Positions 56,374 through 64,000 of a stretch of DNA of 64,000 nucleotides are shown one piece after another (the first letter of the stretch is position 1; each line of letters begins with the position of its first letter). The stretch is from DASQDN01 sp963844855 (lineage in GTDB: Bacteria > Acidobacteriota > Terriglobia > Bryobacterales > Bryobacteraceae), in the NCBI GenBank assembly GCA_963844855.1, contig CAWJQP010000001.1:1-64000 (forward strand), written 5' to 3'. The notes beneath the pieces are model-generated. The model made no database searches, was not told the origin of the DNA, and saw only the letters and a program-made list of their open reading frames with translations. The position numbers and the translations under genes are program-made.

Positions 56374-58281
56374 TCAGCGCAACGCGACAGTGATACCAGG
56401 GTCCGTGTACGCCGAGCCGATCTGCACGTAGAGCCCTATTGCGGGCCCTGTCAAAGCCCATTCAGGGGCTCGAACTCTTATTTCCAGTAGGCCAGGAATA
56501 GCTCCCGCTACTGGGCCGACGGAAAGCACTTCTGCAGGCGAATAGCCGCCGATGTTTCGTTCAAGACGAGGATCTTCGAAAGTGACGGAAACAAGTTCCG
56601 CAGCTCTCGACACGTCTGTCAACCCACCGCCTGTTGCGTACAGAGCGATGACCGAGTTTCGCTCAGCTGGATTTTGCGCCGAGTTGAGGGTACCGTCGTG
56701 GTTTAGAATGACCCCCTGGCCTTTGCCAGAAGTATCGACCGTGAATACTCCTGGGTGCGTCGGAACGACCGGCAGGGACAACGGCTCAGAACGCACACCT
56801 CGATATTCGATCTCAATCGATACCGACGGCCGTTCCGCCACTGAGCTTGGGACAATGGCGCTTATCTGCGTCGCCGACACGAACAAGAGAGATGCAGCAA
56901 CTCCATCGAACAGTACACGTGTTTCAGCAAGACTCGTAGGTATGCGTCCATCCGGATCCCTCTTCATCCGGGTGAGTTCGACGGGTCCCATATTGCGGCC
57001 AAAGACATTCACGATCTCTGCCGGCGTCACGGCGCCACCCGCGGAGCTGGCTGCGTTCACAACACATTCCCAGATGATCTGGGGACGCGAGTCGTCCGAC
57101 ACGCTCGGAATCTTGGCGAGTTTCGCGAGAAACAAGCCGCCAGGAGCCGTTCCGCCTCGAGCAATCCCACTCATGTAGAGTGCGGCGTCATCGACGTCGA
57201 GGCGGCCGGCAGTCTCCGTTCCCGTCGTTCCGAACTGCCGTGTCCATTGCTCATTACCAGCAGAATCGTATCGGCGAACAAAGATATCTTGCGCTCCAGA
57301 TCTACATTGACCGGGCAGCGCGGCTTGCACGCTGCCCGCTGCGTAGACCCCGCTGCTGTCGGCTGCCAGAAACTCGACTCCCGTACCAGCAGGGCCGAAC
57401 CGACTTCGCCAGATGGCACGGCCATCGCCATCAAGCTTCTCGACGTAACCTTCGCGACTCTCGGGAGCAAACGTCGAGCCTTCCAAACTTACGGGCCGAT
57501 ACGTCGAGCCCCCAAGATAAATTCCGGTCGCGTCAGCAACAAGAGCGGCAGGTATATTGATCTCTTGATCTGTACGTGATAGCGGTCGAGTCCACAGGAG
57601 AGAACCTGTGGTTGAAAACTTGCTTACGAATGCTCCGCTGTCACGCGCGCCTGCGACATAAACGCCACTTTCATCCACACTGATACCGCGCAAAAGGTTG
57701 GCAGGTATCGTACGAGTCCAAAGCTTAGTGCCAGAAAGAGAGTATTTGCGCAAAATTCCTTGGAAGAATCCGTCCCAAGCTGCAATATAAACGCCTATAT
57801 CGTCGGCAGCCAATCCCGCGATGACGTGGTGTCCGTTTTCTGAAATGCGGAATTGACGGGACCAGAGTTCCTTGCCATCAACGTCATGCTTGCGAAGCCG
57901 TATTTCGCGACGACTCAGTCCCACTGCTATTGCGATGTACACACCACCGGTGTCCGCTACGAGCGCCTCCGGAAAGACGTTCTCCGAAGCAACAATCTGT
58001 TGCGTCCACAGTTCGGCGCCGGATGCATCGTACTTCCGCAGGAAAGTCTGGTAATCCGTGGTTCCCAGTTGGAACGCACCTGCGAGGTACACGCTGCCCG
58101 CGTGAACCGCCATCGGCGATCCCGAAGAGCTCGGATAGACGTCGCGTCCCAGCTTGAACTGACGCGTAAGCAGGAACTCTCGAGCAGCGAAAATCGGCTG
58201 CTCCGCTGCTCGCAACGTGCAAAATTGGAACAACAAAGCCGGCACGACGGATAAACGCCTCAAAAGTCCCCGCACAGTCAT
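56374..58281 (-). CDS. Repeat-containing secreted protein with TIGR03437 C-terminal domain
   Basis: A 635-residue protein. After a signal region (RLSVVPALLFQFCTLRA), residues about 40-410 hold SBBP-like propeller repeats of the form GxVYLAGxF, FLRKYDASGAELWTQQI and RKHDVDGKELWSRQFRISEN, repeated about seven times. Residues about 410-635 form the TIGR03437 domain known mainly from Solibacter: VNAASSAGGAVTPAEIVNVF, LFVSATQISAIVPSSVAERP, GQGVILNHDGTLNSAQNPAE and VIALYATGGGLTDVSR. The repeats suggest a beta-propeller on the cell surface; function is unknown. Intact. Confidence 0.85.
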   Translation of the reverse strand: MTVRGLLRRLSVVPALLFQFCTLRAAEQPIFAAREFLLTRQFKLGRDVYPSSSGSPMAVHAGSVYLAGAFQLGTTDYQTFLRKYDASGAELWTQQIVASENVFPEALVADTGGVYIAIAVGLSRREIRLRKHDVDGKELWSRQFRISENGHHVIAGLAADDIGVYIAAWDGFFQGILRKYSLSGTKLWTRTIPANLLRGISVDESGVYVAGARDSGAFVSKFSTTGSLLWTRPLSRTDQEINIPAALVADATGIYLGGSTYRPVSLEGSTFAPESREGYVEKLDGDGRAIWRSRFGPAGTGVEFLAADSSGVYAAGSVQAALPGQCRSGAQDIFVRRYDSAGNEQWTRQFGTTGTETAGRLDVDDAALYMSGIARGGTAPGGLFLAKLAKIPSVSDDSRPQIIWECVVNAASSAGGAVTPAEIVNVFGRNMGPVELTRMKRDPDGRIPTSLAETRVLFDGVAASLLFVSATQISAIVPSSVAERPSVSIEIEYRGVRSEPLSLPVVPTHPGVFTVDTSGKGQGVILNHDGTLNSAQNPAERNSVIALYATGGGLTDVSRAAELVSVTFEDPRLERNIGGYSPAEVLSVGPVAGAIPGLLEIRVRAPEWALTGPAIGLYVQIGSAYTDPGITVALR

Positions 58282-58345
58282 AACGCCGGCCTCCCGACGC
58301 TCTAATATGCGAGAACGGAGGCAATATTCCGCCAGCGAGGCTATC

Positions 58346-61300
58346 TCAAAAGAGGTATTTCAGGGCAAACTGAATGCGACGCGGATCCTCGGCCTGGATG
58401 ATGCGGCCGGCATTCGGAGTTCCTACTCCGCCATTGGGAGGTCCGAAGTTCGCCGTGTTCGTGAAGTTGAACGATTCGAACCGGAACTGCAGCCGGTGTC
58501 CTTCGAATGGCATAGCGAAATCGCGGCCGATCATGATGTCGAGATTCTTTCGTCCCGGTCCGATGATCAGGTTGCGGCCTGCGTTGCCCATGACTCCTGG
58601 AGCGCTGGGAACAACGAAATGTGGTGTCAAACCACCGATCGATGGTGCGCTGGTCGGAGGGAAGGTTCGGGTTGCGAACCCAATCGCCGCGAACGATGCC
58701 TCCGAGATTCTGGTTGTTCACATTGATGGTGTGGCCGACCGGCATGCCGGTCAGCAGCGACACGAGTCCGCCGATCTGCCAACCACCGACAGATCCAGAT
58801 GCGGGACCGGAGGTCAGAGTTGGCGTCCTTTGCCGAAGGGCAGTTCGTAGACGCCGCTGAACACGTAGGTGAATTTGCGGTGCAAGCGTCGAGAGGCCAC
58901 GCTCGATGCTGAGATTATACGAGCGTCGCGGAACCCTGGCCGCCATCGAGCGAGAACTTCATTGCCCTGATCGATGTTCTTCGACCATGTGAACGAACTG
59001 AGGAACGTCAGACCCTTCGAGAAGCGCTTCTCGACTTTCGCTGTCAATGCGTTGTAGCTGGAGTTGAGGCAGAATTCTCATGGAGCGTGACGGCAGTTGA
59101 ACTGTGGCCGGATGAGCCGCTGGTTTGCCGCGACTTGTCGCACTGGTCGTAATCGGCTGGTTGATGTTCCGCTGTGTGCCAGAAACGTGCCCTTCGTGCC
59201 CATGTAGCCGACGGTCAACAGCATGTCAAGAGGCAGAGTCTGCTGCACATCGAAGAACCATTGATAGGCCTGAAGGTTTTGTCCCTGATCAGGGAACACG
59301 AAGATGTTCGCGCCTCGAGGAATATCGGTGGACAGCTGGAACGTCGGGAATCCTTCCTGCACGTAAACGGTTGTGCGCTCAAAGTTCTGCTGAATCGCGA
59401 TGTCGGCGCTGACGCGGCGGGCCGCTGTCGGAAGTTCGCTCCTTCGGTCGAGAGACTATTGGGTTCACCGTAGAAGACTGCCCGCGCCGGTTCGGATGAC
59501 GGTTTTGTCTGTCAGGCTCCAAGCGAAGCCCAGCCGGGGAGCCCAGTTGTTCCTGTCCTGATTCGCAGCCGCAATCGCGACCGTCCTTCGGGAACGCGAT
59601 TTCTCCTCGGCAGCGGTGGCGACATTGATAGCCTTGCAGCAGATAGCGACTGACGGTCTGATTTTCCGCGATCGGGGAAGGTTCCCAAACCAAAGAACTC
59701 GTATCGCAGACCAAGATTGAAGGTCAGATTTCGTGCGATTTTCCAGTCGTCCTGGATGAACCCTGCATAGTACGGAGCGTTGAGTTCTCGCCTTGATTGT
59801 TGCCGTACGTGCCGCCGCCAGCCCAGCCGAGCAGCATGTCGGCGAGGCCATTACCGATGTTTCCGCGGCTCGTGCCGCGTTAGGACGCTCAGACGTGAAG
59901 GCGCCGGAGAACGTGAAGTTGCCACGGCGCTGCTGCGCCGCGTCACGATAGATATTCAGGAAGCGAAACTCGCCACCAAACTTGATCGTGTGCTTGCCGC
60001 GTTGCCAGAGCAGGCTGTCCGTGATCATGTAATTCGCGAGGTTGTTGAAGTTGGGCCAGAAGCTGCGCGCGCCGATTTCCGCATATCCGCTTGGGCTGAA
60101 TCGGGTCCATGCCATGATCGAGACCATCACCGATGCTGTCGCCCGGGAGCTCCTTTGATGCCGAACTGCGGATTCAGGTTTTCGGTAAACGGAATGTCGA
60201 AGCGCGGTGTCGAATTTCGAGAAACCGAAACGCAACTCGTTGAACAGTGACGGCGAGAGGGTGCTGGAAAGATTGCCGACGATGTTATCTCCTTTGAGAT
60301 CGACAGTCTGTCCTTGGCCGCCCATTGCCGGATACGGGCAGAGTGCCCGCCTCATTGCGGAACTGGTCCCGAATCGAGTAGCGCGCGAAGAATCGGTGCT
60401 TCTCAGTTGAAGTTGTGGTCGCCGCGCATGTCGTACTGGTTGGCATCGTTGTGGTCGGTGGGCGAATAGAAGTAGTTGTCGGTAAGGTGTGCTCGCGTCC
60501 GGCGATATTCGGCGCCGGATAAAGCTCGATGATCTTCGGCGCACGACGGGATCCCAGCGGCTTGCGGAATGATATTGCCTGGGAACTGGCTGGCGGATGG
60601 CGTCTGCTCCGGTGCCGCGTAAGGTTAAGTGGATCGTAAACATTCCGTCGGATGGCGGGCTGCTGCGAGAAGTCGCCGCGCTCGATGATGTCGCGGCTGG
60701 GCACGGTGGAGATGTAGCTCTGTCCTAGCCGAATTCGCGTCCCCTGGTAGCTGAAGAAGAAGAAGGTGCGGTTCTTGATGATTGGGCCGCCGATGGTGCC
60801 GCCAAACTGATTTTGCTTGTAGTCGGGCTTCTGGCCGCCGGACCGGTTTGCGAAGAAGTTCGTCGCGTCGAGCTGTGTCGTTGCGAAGGAAGTGATACAG
60901 CGAACCGTGGAAGTCATTGGTTCCTGCGCGAGTATTTACCAGCACCTTCGCGCCTGCGCGATAACCATACTCAGCGCTCATGTTGTTGGTGACGACCTTG
61001 AACTCGGCAACGGCGTCGACCGGTGGTTTAACCGCTTGTGCTTCGAAGCCTAGCGGCCCACCGGATGTGCGGGAGCTGTTGTCGTTTCCGTCAAGCAGCA
61101 CATTATTCTGGGCCATCTGCATGCCGACCGCGGCGAAAGCGCCTTCATCACGAGCGCGGCTTCCTTGTGTGGAGTTGCCGCCGGGAATCACTCCGGTTGT
61201 GAACTGGGCGAGCTGGAGGTAATTGCGGCCGTTGAGCGGCATTTCCGTGATTCGTTTCGAATCGATAACCTGGCCGACTTCGGTCGTGTCCGCGTTAAGT

Positions 61301-61650
61301 AACACGGCCGATGGCAGAGACCTGGATGGCCTCGACAATGCGCCGGGCTTCAACTCGAAATTGAACCGGCCAATCTGGCCTACTTCCAGGCGAAACTCGC
61401 TGATCGACTGGGATGCAAAGCCCGGAGAAGATACTTCAAGCCGGTACCGACCAGGATTTAAGGACGGCGCGACATACAAACCTTGTTCGTTGGTTGTGTA
61501 GTCGAGAGTAACCCCGGTCTCTATATTGCTTAATTTGATAGATGCGTTCGGCGCTGCCGCGCCACTCGAGTCCGTAACTTGACCCTGAACTCCTGAATTC
61601 TGCGCCAACAAGGCTGTGGTCGCAAGTAAGAATGCGAAAAGTGTACGCAC
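58346..61650 (-). pseudogene. Oar-like TonB-dependent receptor, heavily frameshifted
   Basis: A full-length receptor can be followed through at least seven frames. It starts at GTG 61650 (GGGAG upstream) with TLFAFLLATTALLAQNSGVQ, the carboxypeptidase-regulatory domain (SGAAAPNASIKLSNIETGVT), and the plug (ITEMPLNGRNYLQLAQFTTG, VLLDGNDNSSRTSG, SAEYGYRAGAKVLVNTRAGT). The barrel is scattered among shifted frames (NQFGGTIGGPIIKNRTFFFF, IKFGGEFRFLNIYRDAAQQR, LTFLSSFTWSKNID) and the ending RRIQFALKYLF stops at 58346. Neighbours on both sides are intact, so the many indels are probably genuine decay rather than uniform sequencing error. Confidence 0.85.
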
Positions 61651-61817
61651 GAGGTCACTCCCTAATGATGTTCGTAGTATAGCGGGGCGATGGCCCGGTT
61701 TCCTCACTCCGAGGCAAAGTGTAAACCGGGCTCACGATCGATGGAGAGGCATGCGAGGCTCTGAAGCACCCACGATCCAAATTGCGACCATAACCGCAAC
61801 GTCGTGGTGGTCGATAT

Positions 61818-63515
61818 TCAACGGCCGGTCGTCTGGCCTATGTTAGCGGCGAGCAGCTTGCGAAAGACATCGGAAATAGCAGTTTGACGGACAACCTTCT
61901 TGAGTTTTTCCTGATCGCCTTCGGCGCCCTGCCGCTCAATTGCCTCACGATAGCGTTCCTGATGATCGGCAAGGTCAAGTGGCGACTCACCCGCAGAGTT
62001 CTTCCCGTCGAGGGGTACGCCTTTCGAATGAAGATACTCGATGACAGCCGGAGACCCTCCGAGAACAGCGATATGCATGATAGTCTGCTTCTGCCTCGGT
62101 AGAGTGATAGGCTCGACGGGATCGGGGATCTTTTCAGTAGGATTGTACAAGAGCGTCAAGTCGGCGCCCTGGTCGATCATCTCTTGAACAGCGGGCAGAT
62201 CGCCTGCGATTACCGCTACCGAGAAGGGCGTGTGTCCGTCGTTGCGAAGAAGATTCGGATTGGCGCCGCGTTGCGCCATCATCTTCAACAGCTCGCGATT
62301 GCGGGAACTCGCTGCGATATGAAAGGCTGACGAACCGGGCGGCGCAGGGTTGATGCGAACATCGCCTGCCGGACCGGCAGTGGGATATTGCGTCTGCCGA
62401 TTTGGATCGGCTCCAGCGGCCAACAAAGTGCGCGCAATTGACAACGCCTCGTCTACTTGGGAGGCAGGCGCGGCTTTGTTCACCCTACCGAGAGTAAGTA
62501 GTGCAGCCTTGCCCCCGTAGGCGCCACCGCGCCGGAAATCAGGACCGAGCATCGCATTCGCTACAGCAAGCGCGGTCGCGTGCAGCGTAGTGTAGCCGGC
62601 GCCGTCCGTCCCGCCGAACTTCGCTCCTCGCTCGAGGAGAAGACGAGCCATCGCGAAATCGGCGTGAAAACGCTGAGAAGTCCCCGCCTGAGCCGGCGCA
62701 CCCTTGCCCGGAACGAACGTCAGATCCGGAGGATCCCAATTGTAGAGGGCTGCCAGTAGCGGAGTGGTACCGTCGGCCGCCGACTGATTGACGTCAAGGC
62801 CCGCGTCCAGCAGAATTCTCGCCGATTCCAGGTCATGCTTTTGGACCGCGAAGAACAATGCGTTCAGGCCGCCCTTCTTACTGTTGTATGCGCCGTCCGT
62901 ATTCCAGGGAATGCCTGTCTTCCCCAGTGTGGCCGTCGTCGGCGCATAGACGGTGTACTTCACATCCCAGTCCGTCGTAACCATAGCGACGTCTGCTCCG
63001 TGATCCACCAACAGGCGAACCGCCGCAGGAGATCCAGCTGCCCACATCAGCGCAGTCTGCCCGAATTTCTTCTCGCGCTGGTTGGCGTTAGCGCCGCGGC
63101 TAAGCAATAACCGCATCGTTTCCACCTGACCCAGCCGCGCCGCCGTCATCAATGGTGTCTCGCCATTCTCCCGAGCGACGTTCGGGTTCGCTCCTTTGCT
63201 GAGTAACAGCTTGACCAATGCTGACGAACCGTTGCTTATCGCCAGCGACAGCGGGCCGATCCCGAGTTCGTTCGCCAAATCGGGATTGGCGCCTTTGTTC
63301 AGCAACACTTCCGCGATAGCGACATTGCTGTGACTTGCAGCCCATGCAAGGGCCGTCGTGCCGTCTTCTTCCCGGACGTTCACATCGGCTCCCTTACCCG
63401 CGAGAGCAGCGATGGCAGCCGCATCGTCCGAGCGGGCAGCATCGATAATGGCGTCGCCTGCTTTCGCAAGCCCGGGCAGCCACACAAGTACAACGATCGC
63501 GAGCCGGAAGCCCAC
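61818..63515 (-). CDS. Secreted ankyrin-repeat protein
   Basis: A 565-residue protein starting at GTG 63515, with GGAGGT just upstream inside the preceding stop region. Signal peptide MGFRLAIVVLVWLPGLAKAG, then about ten ankyrin repeats such as DGTTALAWAASHSNVAIAEV, NGETPLMTAARLGQVETMRL, GSSAFHIAASSRNRELLKMM and DGHTPFSVAVIAGDLPAVQE. Between repeats five and seven is a longer loop-rich stretch. Ankyrin repeats bind proteins. The start codon directly follows the stop of the DUF1552 gene, so it is translationally coupled to that gene; such pairs recur in Acidobacteriota and Planctomycetes. Intact. Confidence 0.85.
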   Translation of the reverse strand: MGFRLAIVVLVWLPGLAKAGDAIIDAARSDDAAAIAALAGKGADVNVREEDGTTALAWAASHSNVAIAEVLLNKGANPDLANELGIGPLSLAISNGSSALVKLLLSKGANPNVARENGETPLMTAARLGQVETMRLLLSRGANANQREKKFGQTALMWAAGSPAAVRLLVDHGADVAMVTTDWDVKYTVYAPTTATLGKTGIPWNTDGAYNSKKGGLNALFFAVQKHDLESARILLDAGLDVNQSAADGTTPLLAALYNWDPPDLTFVPGKGAPAQAGTSQRFHADFAMARLLLERGAKFGGTDGAGYTTLHATALAVANAMLGPDFRRGGAYGGKAALLTLGRVNKAAPASQVDEALSIARTLLAAGADPNRQTQYPTAGPAGDVRINPAPPGSSAFHIAASSRNRELLKMMAQRGANPNLLRNDGHTPFSVAVIAGDLPAVQEMIDQGADLTLLYNPTEKIPDPVEPITLPRQKQTIMHIAVLGGSPAVIEYLHSKGVPLDGKNSAGESPLDLADHQERYREAIERQGAEGDQEKLKKVVRQTAISDVFRKLLAANIGQTTGR

Positions 63516-64000
63516 CTAGACCTCCAGTCGGTTCAATTTACCGGTGCTGTCGCCGAACTTTTCAGTCGGAACACCAACCTTGTCCAGCATCGTGAGATAG
63601 AGATTCGTGAGTGGAGTAGTATCCCCGGCAAACTTGATGTGACGGCCTCCGGCAATACGTCCCGCCGCTCCGCCCGCCAGGATAATCGGCAAATCGCGCT
63701 GACTGTGAGACGTAGGCACACTCAGGTTGCTCCCGTAAAGGATCAGTGAGTGGTCAAGTAGCGTCGAGGAGCCTTCTTTAAGGCTATCCAACTTACCCAG
63801 GAAATAGGCGAACAGTCGCGACTGATCGACATTGATTTTGGCCAGCGCATCGAGTTTGTCCTTCTCGAAGTTGTGGTGTGAGATCTCATGATGCCCCATG
63901 ACAATGTCGAGATGGGGAAAGTTCATGGAACTGGCCTCGCGAGCGTAAAGAAATGTCCAAACACGAGTGAGATCCGCTTGAATGGCCAGCGTCTGAAGGT
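63516..64000 (-). CDS. DUF1552 protein, C-terminal part cut by the window edge
   Basis: About 160 residues of a DUF1552 protein: LQTLAIQADLTRVWTFLYAR, FPHLDIVMGHHEISHHNFEK, LLDHSLILYGSNLSVPTSHS and RDLPIILAGGAAGRIAGGRH, ending at TAG 63516. DUF1552 belongs to the alkaline phosphatase-like DUF1501 superfamily and is usually encoded next to cytochrome-domain DUF1592/1588 proteins, which would be expected beyond base 64000. Function is unknown. The ankyrin gene begins with no gap after its stop. Confidence 0.85.
   Translation of the reverse strand, partial: LQTLAIQADLTRVWTFLYAREASSMNFPHLDIVMGHHEISHHNFEKDKLDALAKINVDQSRLFAYFLGKLDSLKEGSSTLLDHSLILYGSNLSVPTSHSQRDLPIILAGGAAGRIAGGRHIKFAGDTTPLTNLYLTMLDKVGVPTEKFGDSTGKLNRLEV

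Noticed and set aside
1..64000. CRISPR arrays
   Set aside because: No regularly spaced identical repeats with unique spacers were seen; the only exact tandem repeat has two units with no spacer.

Overview
The window looks like a chromosomal segment from an Acidobacteriota bacterium, most likely near Solibacter/Bryobacter. The evidence is the gene content: a lone MacB/FtsX-type permease of the acidobacterial ADOP type (40737-43142), four large Oar-like TonB-dependent receptors or remnants with N-terminal carboxypeptidase-regulatory domains, a protein ending in the Solibacter-type TIGR03437 C-terminal domain (56374-58281), and a DUF1552-ankyrin pair at the right edge. No rRNA gene, complete tRNA gene or CRISPR array was seen.

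Region A (1 to about 19155) is a decayed mobile region. Nearly every recognisable gene is broken by frameshifts, stops or truncation: a PAS-GAF histidine kinase, HU, two FRG-domain proteins, an IS110 transposase half, two serine recombinases, a homoserine acetyltransferase-like hydrolase, an amidase, a tyrosine integrase tail, a Ser/Thr kinase and a plasmid-type RepA. Intact genes are few: a Phd-type antitoxin, an NTF2-like protein, two conserved exported proteins, an integrase-core transposase and ssb. Between ssb and the repA pseudogene lie a 34-bp near-perfect palindrome and three iteron-like repeats, a plausible old plasmid origin. At 19108-19155 a 48-nt fragment matches the 3' half of a tRNA-Gly gene with no 5' half, as expected for the distal attachment site of an element integrated in tRNA-Gly. 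It coincides with the switch to ordinary chromosomal genes.

Region B (19.5-31.3 kb) mixes intact genes (a ceramidase-like exported protein, a PKD-domain protein, two membrane proteins, an SBF transporter) with a second decay zone. In that zone a GH20 hexosaminidase, a DegT aminotransferase and a TonB receptor, each truncated, abut one another, and remnants of a FixJ regulator, a DUF481 protein, a DUF202 protein and a histidine kinase follow.

Region C (31.3-56.1 kb) is mostly intact. It holds a TonB receptor behind a perfect 16-bp palindrome, a tannase/feruloyl esterase, a TIM-barrel isomerase, a Gfo/Idh/MocA protein with a type I phosphodiesterase, and ADOP and a sensor kinase flanking a tandemly duplicated palindrome. 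It continues with a molybdenum hydroxylase pair (IorA/IorB type), an SDR, an M19 dipeptidase coupled to a frameshifted MFS transporter, a second TonB receptor, and a DOPA-dioxygenase-like protein with a frameshifted signal region. The theme is uptake and breakdown of plant-derived aromatics, sugars and peptides; that link is inference from families and proximity.

Region D (56.3-64 kb) has a beta-propeller-like repeat protein with a TIGR03437 end, a heavily degraded TonB receptor pseudogene, and an ankyrin-repeat protein directly abutting a DUF1552 gene that runs off the window. Protein families were assigned by reading motifs, not by database search.
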